Assembly: GCA_001780385.1 (NCBI GenBank) | Contig: MFGW01000232.1 | Coordinates: 65,879-70,911, forward strand | Direction of reading: 5' to 3' | DNA: 5,033 bases | DNA from: Candidatus Fischerbacteria bacterium RBG_13_37_8 | Lineage (GTDB): Bacteria > Acidobacteriota > HRBIN11 > MFGW01 | Shown: in pieces, positions 1 to 5,033 of the stretch | Position numbering within the stretch: position 1 is the first letter of the stretch | How the letters are laid out: each line of letters starts with the position of its first letter | Position numbers and translations under genes: made by a program | Notes under the pieces: generated by a model | Told to the model about the DNA's origin: nothing | Databases searched by the model: none | What the model saw: only the letters and a program-made list of their open reading frames with translations

Positions 1-194
1 TTCAGATGAAGCACCTTGGGAACTTTTTGCGCCAGTTCCTCTGCATAAGATGGTCCTCCGCCAATCAACAGGGCACATACACCAATGTTTTTCTGTTCCG
101 CCAGGTTGCGTGCAGCACCAATCAGTCGCGTGGAGAAACGTGTGAGCTGATTCTTTCGTATTTCAGCAATAACCCATATTTCATTACCCGGCAT
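1..194 (-). CDS. etfA: Electron transfer flavoprotein alpha subunit, N-terminal part (runs off left edge)
   Basis: Only the first 64 codons plus two bases are in the window; the rest lies to the left. The protein opens MPGNEIWVIAE, followed by a helix (RFSTRLIGAARNLAEQ, residues 19-34) and the strand-turn VCALLIGGGPSYAEELA (39-55). This is the usual opening of the ETF alpha N-terminal nucleotide-binding-like domain: a first strand of the WVIAE type, a long helix with a conserved 'ELLGAARELA'-like pattern, then a second strand. The FAD-binding C-terminal domain is not visible. ETF alpha pairs with ETF beta to carry electrons between acyl-CoA dehydrogenases and a membrane quinone reductase or another acceptor. 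The start ATG at 194-192 follows a good AGGAG by 6 nt. The gene begins 13 bp after the etfB stop, so the two are almost certainly co-transcribed and translated in similar amounts. The identification rests on this short segment plus the etfB neighbour. Confidence 0.88.
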   Translation of the reverse strand, partial: MPGNEIWVIAEIRKNQLTRFSTRLIGAARNLAEQKNIGVCALLIGGGPSYAEELAQKVPKVLHL

Positions 195-200
195 AATATT

Positions 201-205
201 CTCCT
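201..205 (-). promoter_or_regulatory. Ribosome binding site of etfA
   Basis: AGGAG on the minus strand, 6 nt (AATATT) before the ATG at 194. It fixes the etfA start and sits inside the 13-bp gap after the etfB stop codon. The same AATATT spacer ending occurs before the acyl-CoA dehydrogenase ATG. Confidence 0.8.
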
Positions 206-207
206 GT

Positions 208-993
208 TTATGAAAGGACGCCTTTCTCCTTCAGATGATTGATCAATTCTTCTATATTCAGCGGAAACGGCTGCTGCATCATTGTCACCGGCGGTCTCGA
301 TGATGGCATCACATACCGCAAGCGCCGTATGCGACCCTGCTGTTCATATTCCTGAACGCCAAGTTCTGCCAGCGGGACTTGTTGAATTTTTGCTTTCATA
401 GCTTTCATCACGCGCGTTACCACGGGCACATGAGGTTCTGCTAATCCTTTTTCCGCTGTTATCAATAGCGGCAAACTTGATTCAAGCTGCCAGATTTCTC
501 CTTCTACTTCGCGACCTATTTTAATTTTATTTGCACCGGCATCAATGTCCAGCGAAACGACAGCGCTTGCATGAGGTATTTTCAGGTATTCAGCTACCAT
601 AGGACCAATGGATGCCATGTCATCATCGCCTGCCTGTTTCCCGCAAATGATCAGATGCGGCTGGAGTGCTTTTAACCGTGCGGCAAGTGCGTAGGCAATG
701 AAATTGCTTTCTGTTCTTTCAATGCTCTCATCGCCTATTTGTTCGACCTGGTCAATACCGAGTGCAATTGCGCGTCTGAGTGCATCCGTTGCTTTTTTTC
801 CACCGGCAGAGAGTGCAATGAGTTCAGCATCCGGATATTTTTTCTGAATATTTAGCGCAGCTTCTACAGCAATCTCATCAAAAAATGAACATACGTATCT
901 ATTTTCGATACTCAATTCCCGTTCTGAAGCGATCTGTATGATAGCTTCATGATCCGGAACCTGTTTTACCAATACAGCGATTTTTAACGGCAT
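208..993 (-). CDS. etfB: Electron transfer flavoprotein beta subunit
   Basis: This 261-residue protein has the normal length for ETF beta (about 250-265). It begins MPLKIAVLVKQVPD, the typical first strand and 'KQVPD' turn. The AMP/phosphate-binding loop is visible at 117-131 (CGKQAGDDDMASIGP), corresponding to 'GKQAIDDDxxQxGP' in other family members. The family signature follows: GREVEGE (160-166), the strand LPLLITAEKG (174-183), then AEPHVPVVTRVMKAMKAKI (185-203). The last segment matches the 'NEPRY..LP.IMKAKKK' recognition loop that docks on partner dehydrogenases; a valine occupies the place of the usual loop leucine. The protein forms a cytoplasmic heterodimer with EtfA. The loop lacks the 'GDTAQVGP' form recalled from bifurcating FixA/EtfB, so ordinary ETF chemistry is more likely. 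The start ATG at 993-991 has a weak CGGAA 7 nt upstream, 23 bp after the dehydrogenase stop, so translation probably depends on the upstream gene. Confidence 0.93.
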   Translation of the reverse strand: MPLKIAVLVKQVPDHEAIIQIASERELSIENRYVCSFFDEIAVEAALNIQKKYPDAELIALSAGGKKATDALRRAIALGIDQVEQIGDESIERTESNFIAYALAARLKALQPHLIICGKQAGDDDMASIGPMVAEYLKIPHASAVVSLDIDAGANKIKIGREVEGEIWQLESSLPLLITAEKGLAEPHVPVVTRVMKAMKAKIQQVPLAELGVQEYEQQGRIRRLRYVMPSSRPPVTMMQQPFPLNIEELINHLKEKGVLS

Positions 994-1016
994 ACATTAA
1001 TTCCGATTTCATATAT

Positions 1017-2177
1017 TCATTTACTAGTAGAGCCGCGGCGAAGGAATGCGGCGCCGATTGCGTTTTGCAGTACTTCATGACATCCGCCGCCGAACAGGAG
1101 AAAACGTGCATCGCGGAAGAAACGCTGCGGGGGATATTCCATGGCAAATGAATTGCCACCGTAAATTCTTGTTGCTTCATCGACCGCAGAAAGACACATT
1201 TCCGTGGCAAACATTTTTGCCAGCATGCATTCATACTGACATTCGATACCTTCCTGAATCATCCATGCTGCCTTGTATGCCAGCAAGCGGGCAGCTTCGT
1301 ACCATGCCCAGTGATTGGCAAATTTAGCGCGGATCAACTGGTATTTTGAAATAGCGCTACCGAATGCCACGCGTTGCTGTGCGAATTTACGTGCATCAAT
1401 AATTGCTTCATCGGCAATTGCACATGCCATCAGTGCAGTCATGACGCGGACCTCATTCAGTATGTCAGTGGTGTATTTCATTCCATTGCCTGCTCCTTCG
1501 CCTAAAAGATTTTCATCCGGCACGAATACATTATCGAAAATAAGTTCCCCGGTCACGGAACCATGTGAGCCAAGCTTATGAATTAACTGCCCACAACTGA
1601 AACCATCTGTGCCTTTTTCTACTAAAAAGAAACTCAAACCATCAAGACCTTTTGAAGGATCCACTGTTGCCAGAACGGTGCAAAAATCACAAATCGGTCC
1701 ATTGGTGATCCACATTTTTCTTCCATTGATCAGCCAGCCATTATCTCTTTTCACCGCCGTGGTGCGTGTTCCTGCAAGGTCTGATCCGGACTGATCTTCG
1801 GTGAAGCAAATTGTGCCTATCTTTTCGCCTTTAATTGCAGGCACTAACACTCGTTGTTTGATCTCTTCATTGGCAAAGCGTCCGATGAAATAGGTGCCCA
1901 TTAAAATCTGCATGGTGACTGACATGGCAAACCCACACGACCCTCGCGCTAACTCTTCATAAAAAATCATCGAGGTAATTACATCAGACTCGAGTCCACC
2001 ATACTGCTCGGGATGCCTTAATCCAAGATAACCAAGCTGTGCGAATTCTTTCCACAGTTCCATCGGGAAATCATCTGCTTCATCTATCTCCTGGATTTTC
2101 GGTCGTATCAAACGGTCAACAGCATCACGTACCGATGCTCTGAAAAATTCCTGCTCATCTGTAAATTTAAAATCCAT
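1017..2177 (-). CDS. Acyl-CoA dehydrogenase (FAD), CaiA-like C-terminus
   Basis: A 386-residue cytoplasmic flavoenzyme of normal family length (about 380-390) that interconverts an acyl-CoA and its 2,3-enoyl-CoA with EtfAB as electron partner. The N-terminal helical domain opens MDFKFTDEQEFFRASVRDAV. The middle beta domain carries the flavin/substrate segment FTEDQSGSDLAGTRTTA (125-141), then NGRKMWITNG (151-160) and KLGSHGSVTGELIFDNVFVP (201-220). The C-terminal helical domain has RVAFGSAISKYQLIRAKFA (269-287) and YGGNSFAMEYPPQRFFRDAR (339-358). Two sites are odd. Where many members have the catalytic Glu of 'YEGT', this protein has G364 (FGGGCHE). At the alternative Glu position on the G helix ('DxER') it has V243 (LNEVR), with Glu one residue earlier. 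The FGGGCHE segment resembles CaiA as I recall it. The start was set at the ATG at 2177 because AAGGA lies 5 nt upstream and MDFxFTDEQ is the usual opening; a TTG 24 bp further upstream is less likely. The substrate cannot be inferred. Confidence 0.93.
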   Translation of the reverse strand: MDFKFTDEQEFFRASVRDAVDRLIRPKIQEIDEADDFPMELWKEFAQLGYLGLRHPEQYGGLESDVITSMIFYEELARGSCGFAMSVTMQILMGTYFIGRFANEEIKQRVLVPAIKGEKIGTICFTEDQSGSDLAGTRTTAVKRDNGWLINGRKMWITNGPICDFCTVLATVDPSKGLDGLSFFLVEKGTDGFSCGQLIHKLGSHGSVTGELIFDNVFVPDENLLGEGAGNGMKYTTDILNEVRVMTALMACAIADEAIIDARKFAQQRVAFGSAISKYQLIRAKFANHWAWYEAARLLAYKAAWMIQEGIECQYECMLAKMFATEMCLSAVDEATRIYGGNSFAMEYPPQRFFRDARFLLFGGGCHEVLQNAIGAAFLRRGSTSK

Positions 2178-2182
2178 AATAT

Positions 2183-2187
2183 TCCTT
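2183..2187 (-). promoter_or_regulatory. Ribosome binding site deciding the acyl-CoA dehydrogenase start
   Basis: AAGGA on the minus strand, 5 nt before the ATG at 2177. It favours that ATG over the in-frame TTG at 2201, which would add eight residues (MGNNVRNI) not seen at the start of family members. Confidence 0.75.
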
Positions 2188-2213
2188 ACGTTGTTTCCCA
2201 AAGGGTACGCAAC

Positions 2214-2223
2214 TTATATATAA
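2214..2223. promoter_or_regulatory. 10-bp palindrome in the operon leader
   Basis: A perfect palindrome, TTATATATAA, lies roughly 14-23 nt downstream of the expected transcription start and about 37 bp before the dehydrogenase ATG. It is flanked by short AACT (2211-2214) and AGTT arms. The position would suit a repressor operator, but a run of alternating A and T is easily palindromic by chance. No regulator gene is visible in the window. Confidence 0.2.
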
Positions 2224-2243
2224 TCAGTTTCTGGCTTCCTCAC

Positions 2244-2272
2244 ATTGTAAGATAATGCACTATTCTTGTCAA
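2244..2272 (-). promoter_or_regulatory. Sigma70-type promoter of the acyl-CoA dehydrogenase-etfBA operon
   Basis: On the minus strand, TTGACA (2272-2267, a perfect -35) is followed by a 17-bp spacer and TACAAT (2249-2244, five of six matches to the -10 consensus). Transcription should start near 2237, giving a leader of about 60 nt before the ATG at 2177. Orientation, spacing and distance all fit the operon below it. No other start signal of this quality is seen in the window, and the small gaps before etfB and etfA leave little room for separate promoters. Confidence 0.75.
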
Positions 2273-2288
2273 TGAAAAAAGATAAAAC

Positions 2289-2315
2289 CACGAAGAGCAC
2301 GAAGAGCACGAAGAA
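2289..2315. repeat. Tandem 9-bp repeat, three copies (CACGAAGAG)
   Basis: Two exact copies of CACGAAGAG (2289-2297, 2298-2306) are followed by a third ending in AA (CACGAAGAA, 2307-2315), directly after AAAAC and before AAAAT. Read in the frame starting at 2286 it gives NHEEHEEHEEKYSKQ and then stops; another frame gives an arginine-rich peptide. From memory, very similar 'ACCACGAAGAGCACGAAG' strings recur between genes in many unrelated environmental bacteria and near small GxxExxY-family genes. That link is recollection and was not searched here. Confidence 0.8.
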
Positions 2316-2492
2316 AAATACAGCAAACAATAAATAAAGTAGCTAAGAAACCCACAGTTTAGAATGGTATTGGCAATTTTCATTTATCCATGGGAAGTAA
2401 TTCGCGATGCTTTTTAAACTGCAAAGGATATCTTTAACTGTAGCAAAGCAAATATTGTAATTCTTTTGACAAGTCTAAGCACTTCACACAAA

Positions 2493-2515
2493 TCTCAGCG
2501 TGCTGTTTCTCAGCG
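2493..2515. repeat. 8-bp direct repeat TCTCAGCG, 15-bp period
   Basis: TCTCAGCG occurs at 2493-2500 and again at 2508-2515, separated by TGCTGTT. The first copy overlaps a small CAGC-GT-GCTG inverted pair (2496-2505). The layout resembles the 'CTCTGCGT' style intergenic strings often found in the same genomes as CACGAAGAG strings, but with only two copies it could be chance. Confidence 0.4.
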
Positions 2516-2636
2516 CAGGATCCTCATTATTCTTAGAATCAGATAACATATAGGTTACAACCGGCTTTTCTTTTATCAACCTTTGCACCTATATTGAGGT
2601 CTTAGAATTGTTACTTTTATTTCATATGCATTATAC

Positions 2637-2915
2637 TCATAATCCAGGTGTCAGGAAAACTGAATATCCTGATGGTATATTGCCATATTTTTCAAGATTA
2701 TGAGCTTCTTGAGAAGCTTTTGAGGCTAAATTATATGAGCCAGGATAACTATACCAACGTATGTCATCCCTTTTCCAATTCCAATGAGCTATTGTACTTG
2801 CTCCTCCTGAAAGCAAACCTGAATGTTGAAACTTACGTAATTCAACGTCTTTTGCTATGCCCATATAAATTTCTCTCAAGGTATGATTTGTAAGCCTGTA
2901 AATCTTCCATCTCAT
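2637..2915 (-). CDS. Small GIY-YIG-like protein (putative single-domain nuclease fold)
   Basis: This 92-residue protein looks like a compact GIY-YIG domain of the YhbQ/UPF0213 size class. KIYRLTN (4-10) sits at the GIY strand and EIYMGIAKD (15-23) at the YIG strand. R27 lies eight residues after the glycine of YMG, the usual place of the catalytic arginine, followed by FQH (29-31) and a glycine-rich turn LSGGAS (35-40) like the 'GKGAKxT' turn of that class. The helix KASQEAHNLEKYG (66-78) offers E70 or E75 as the metal-binding glutamate. Both signature strands are degenerate (KIY for GIY, YMG for YIG), so activity is uncertain. In this family such domains cut DNA; alone and this small, the target is unknown. 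The ATG at 2915 is the only in-frame ATG after a stop at 2933-2931. AGAGG lies 12 nt upstream, a rather long spacing. It follows the large HEAT-like gene by 86 bp on the same strand. Confidence 0.6.
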   Translation of the reverse strand: MRWKIYRLTNHTLREIYMGIAKDVELRKFQHSGLLSGGASTIAHWNWKRDDIRWYSYPGSYNLASKASQEAHNLEKYGNIPSGYSVFLTPGL

Positions 2916-2980
2916 CGAAGAGCATTTCCTCTATTTGAAAATTATTCTTAACTCAAGACATTGCATTTATTTTACTTGAA

Positions 2981-2997
2981 TAATAGTTCCACTATCA
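2981..2997 (-). terminator. Small hairpin just after the HEAT-like gene
   Basis: In minus-strand RNA, TGATAGT and ACTATTA pair around a GGA loop (seven pairs including one G-U) beginning 4 nt after the TAA stop. The wobble pair works only in minus-strand RNA. The stem has one G-C pair and no U-run follows, so it is a poor intrinsic terminator; it may only protect the 3' end or be chance. Read-through into the GIY-YIG-like gene is therefore likely. Confidence 0.2.
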
Positions 2998-3001
2998 GTC
3001 A

Positions 3002-5033
3002 TTAATTTTGCACATTGCCGCACAAATTATTCGTTCGCTTAATGACATCTCTCATGTCAACAGATTTGCTTCTTTTTTTAAGATAATCAATTCTGAGCCA
3101 TCTCATATGATGGTGCAAATATCTTGTTTCTTTAATTTCTGAAAAATCGGTAGCCATTTTTTCAAGGAGGGTCATGACATTTAGATAATTATTATCTGAT
3201 TTAAAGGCAATATTTTTAAGAGCGTTCATAGTAGCATTAAACAAATCAGCGTATTCCTTGAAATTATTTGTGATGCAAAATTTGATTAGCTCAAATAAAT
3301 AAGGAATAGCTTCCTCAGTTTCCAGGGGATTTAATATTTGAGAAATTTTTTGAGAGGGTATTTTAACTTTTTTGTTAATCAGCTTCGAAAGAAACAGCAA
3401 ACCTTTGATATCTTTCAATCTACTTAAATAGCTAGCAGCTTTTAATTGTTCGTTTATATTTCTCCTTTTGAGTATTGAAGATAAAATTTCTTGGATATTG
3501 CTGCTTTTTTTCTTAAAGAGAATGTCTATTATTTCCCATTTAAATTCATCTTTTATCTTCAATACTATATCTTCCAATCTGCTTATACCATCCTCATATT
3601 TTCCAAGTGCCTCGAGCGCAACAGAACGTACTTTGTCGCTTTGCTTTTCATCGCTAATATAATCAACTAAATAGAGTATTACTTCTTTTAATTTGTGTCT
3701 TCCGCAATATTCTATATGATTGCAAAGAATATCAGGATCTTGTAAACCTGTCGTAATATTATCGATAATTCTTCTACTAATCTTATCTTTTGGCAGCATA
3801 CTCTCCAAATATTTTATTCCAACTAATTGAGCGTTTTCGACACCATCGTATGTAAGCATATCACATAGAATTTGTTCAGGATAATCTAGTTTGAATCTCA
3901 TCTGGAAAAACCAGAGATATTCGGCTGCCCAGTTAATATTATATTGATAGACATTCCTCGCAGGCTTAGGTCCTCTAAAATTAATTTTCGTGAAATCTAT
4001 TTTTGATATATTCTGAAGGCACCACTTTTTTATCTGTCTTTCTTGCTCAATGGATGGTATCAAATCTTTATTATGTTTCAAATACATATAAGCATTGCTC
4101 ACGCAAAACCAATCCCAGTCAATATCATTTATCTCTTCATTCACTTGCTGAAATGAAATACGCTCACCTTTTATGCAATTTTTTAATATTTTAATGCCAA
4201 AGAATGAAAATTGAGGATATTCATAATTATTTCTATTTATTTCATCGAACTCACTTTTTGTTAGTTCACCTTTATCTTTTGATTCAAAAATATTTCTAAT
4301 TGAATCAAGCAAAGCATGTTTATCGAAGAACAATTTGAAATCATTTTCTTGAATAGCTTGTCTCTCATTAGTATAATCTTTAGCTTCTTGTATGATAAAT
4401 TTATTTCCGGATTTCTCATTGATCATGTCATTGAAAGGCTTTAGTAATTGCGGGTGCCAGTTCAGAAGATTTCTGTGAAAATTCCATATATCATAGTCAT
4501 TGATGCTACCTGCTTCATAGTCTTTCAATATTAAATGCAAATTCTGTTTATCGATTAATGCAGCGGCAATATGAAGATAATTTGCAATGCTTGTTCTATT
4601 ATTTAGTATTTGCTCTATTACTATCTTCCTTGTGTTAGTATCATCAAAGAAATTTGCAACTATTTTAGATCGTTGCCAATCGTATATATTCGCAATAGCT
4701 ATGAATAAATCCAAAACAAGATTAAATATTCTGCTCGCATCTTTCATTTGAAGATAAGTGTTACTGGCATTTTTTATTATAATGGATAACGTATCATCGA
4801 GCTGGTTGATGTCAAGGTCATGCGGATTGTTCTTAAAATAATCCAATATTTTAATAAGAGATTCTGCTGATTTTACTCTTTTTAAACCTCGAATCAGATT
4901 CGTTCGTTCATTTGCAAATCGAGGAGCATCAGGATTCAACGCAAGGTGAGAGCGAATATATTTCATCCCTTCTATAAAAACATCTATATATTCATCAAGA
5001 TGCTCGCTCATAAACAGAAATGCATAGAGTGCA
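3002..5033 (-). CDS. Large alpha-helical HEAT-like repeat protein, C-terminal part (5' end beyond right edge)
   Basis: I do not recognise this family. From the ATG at 5011 it has 669 residues, but the frame stays open for seven more codons (ALYAFLF) to the right edge, and no Shine-Dalgarno precedes that ATG, so it is probably an internal methionine of a longer protein. The sequence is rich in Leu, Ile, Lys, Asn and Asp, with no signal peptide, membrane span or nucleotide-binding loop in view. From about residue 390 to 625 it reads as successive paired helices of HEAT type. One clear unit is LKEVILYLVDYI (441-452) followed by DKVRSVALEALGKYED (459-474); others lie near 505-545 and 565-620. The middle is aromatic-rich (DIDWDWFCVSNAYMY, 296-310; NINWAAEYLWFFQMRF, 358-373). 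The end is basic (YLHHHMRWLRIDYLKKRSKS, 631-650). HEAT solenoids bind proteins or nucleic acid and often form the sensor end of STAND/NACHT-type proteins; whether such a domain lies upstream is unknown. The gene is markedly AT-rich. Confidence 0.8.
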   Translation of the reverse strand, partial: ALYAFLFMSEHLDEYIDVFIEGMKYIRSHLALNPDAPRFANERTNLIRGLKRVKSAESLIKILDYFKNNPHDLDINQLDDTLSIIIKNASNTYLQMKDASRIFNLVLDLFIAIANIYDWQRSKIVANFFDDTNTRKIVIEQILNNRTSIANYLHIAAALIDKQNLHLILKDYEAGSINDYDIWNFHRNLLNWHPQLLKPFNDMINEKSGNKFIIQEAKDYTNERQAIQENDFKLFFDKHALLDSIRNIFESKDKGELTKSEFDEINRNNYEYPQFSFFGIKILKNCIKGERISFQQVNEEINDIDWDWFCVSNAYMYLKHNKDLIPSIEQERQIKKWCLQNISKIDFTKINFRGPKPARNVYQYNINWAAEYLWFFQMRFKLDYPEQILCDMLTYDGVENAQLVGIKYLESMLPKDKISRRIIDNITTGLQDPDILCNHIEYCGRHKLKEVILYLVDYISDEKQSDKVRSVALEALGKYEDGISRLEDIVLKIKDEFKWEIIDILFKKKSSNIQEILSSILKRRNINEQLKAASYLSRLKDIKGLLFLSKLINKKVKIPSQKISQILNPLETEEAIPYLFELIKFCITNNFKEYADLFNATMNALKNIAFKSDNNYLNVMTLLEKMATDFSEIKETRYLHHHMRWLRIDYLKKRSKSVDMRDVIKRTNNLCGNVQN

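Larger units (their letters stand above)
2273..2636. other. Intergenic region without a convincing gene
   Basis: About 360 bp between the operon promoter and the GIY-YIG-like gene. I see no tRNA, no strong terminator and no ORF with a ribosome binding site and protein-like composition. It holds several short repeats: the tandem 9-bp repeat at 2289-2315, TCTCAGCG twice at 2493-2515, and TCTTAGAAT twice (2531-2539 and 2600-2608), the first copy lying inside the 11-bp palindrome ATTCTTAGAAT (2529-2539). There is also a distant inverted pair, CAGTTTA (2355-2361) and TAAACTG (2415-2421). Transcripts from the right-hand genes would have to end here or read through into the operon; the only hairpin near the 3' side of the small gene is a four-pair ACCT/AGGT stem around 2587-2600. 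The density of short repeats and stop-rich fragments fits a rearranged junction, but that is inference. Confidence 0.6.

Noticed and set aside
947..1234. Minus-strand 95-codon ORF overlapping the dehydrogenase 3' end and the etfB start
   Set aside because: It is an alternate-frame shadow of two clearly coding regions, with no ribosome binding site or domain features.
2289..2315. Tandem repeat considered as a CRISPR or iteron array
   Set aside because: The units are 9 bp, contiguous and without spacers, and only three copies exist; no replication or cas gene is nearby.
2273..2362. Plus-strand 29-codon ORF, very basic (MKKIKPRRARRARRK...)
   Set aside because: There is no Shine-Dalgarno before the ATG, its arginine run is only the translation of the 9-bp tandem repeat, and its start overlaps the -35 region of the opposite-strand operon promoter.
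2466..2493. Plus-strand TTGACA with a weak ACAAAT 16 bp downstream
   Set aside because: The -10 box matches the consensus at only three positions and no plus-strand gene follows.
2484..2588. Minus-strand 34-codon open stretch beginning GTG and reading VQRLIKEKPVVTYMLSDSKN onward
   Set aside because: The composition looks protein-like, but there is no ribosome binding site, a stop lies immediately upstream, and its end overlaps the TCTCAGCG repeats. It might be a remnant of a decayed gene; a translated search of this stretch would decide.
2842..2925. Out-of-frame minus-strand ATG at 2925 giving a 27-residue peptide overlapping the start of the GIY-YIG-like gene
   Set aside because: AGAGG lies only 2 nt from this ATG, too close for normal initiation, and the peptide shows no recognisable features. 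A leader-peptide role cannot be excluded, but nothing supports it.

Overview
The window is bacterial. It has Shine-Dalgarno-led genes and a near-consensus sigma70-type promoter (TTGACA, 17 bp, TACAAT). Every gene I can support is on the minus strand, so transcription runs from high to low coordinates. The lineage cannot be fixed from the sequence. A stand-alone acyl-CoA dehydrogenase with its own electron-transfer flavoprotein pair is common in acyl-CoA-metabolising bacteria, including many anaerobes, but is not diagnostic.

Left half (1-2272): a compact metabolic operon, read right to left. A promoter at 2244-2272 drives an acyl-CoA dehydrogenase (1017-2177), then etfB (208-993), then etfA (from 194, running off the left edge). 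The gaps are 23 and 13 bp. The dehydrogenase would oxidise (or, in reverse, reduce) an acyl-CoA and exchange electrons with the EtfAB heterodimer. The dehydrogenase lacks a glutamate at both positions where this family usually carries its catalytic base. Its C-terminal segment resembles the CaiA (crotonobetainyl-CoA reductase) type.

Middle (2273-2636): about 360 bp without a convincing gene. It holds a threefold 9-bp tandem repeat (CACGAAGAG type), an 8-bp direct repeat (TCTCAGCG) and other short repeats, and looks like a junction or remnant zone.

Right half (2637-5033): clearly more AT-rich than the operon. It holds a 92-residue GIY-YIG-like protein and, upstream of it on the same strand, the C-terminal 676 or so codons of a large alpha-helical, HEAT-like protein. 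The reading frame of the large protein stays open to the right edge, and the first ATG at 5011 has no ribosome binding site, so its true start and any N-terminal domain probably lie outside the window. The composition, the nuclease-like small gene and the solenoid protein suggest an acquired accessory segment beside a housekeeping operon. A defence role is possible but is inference only.
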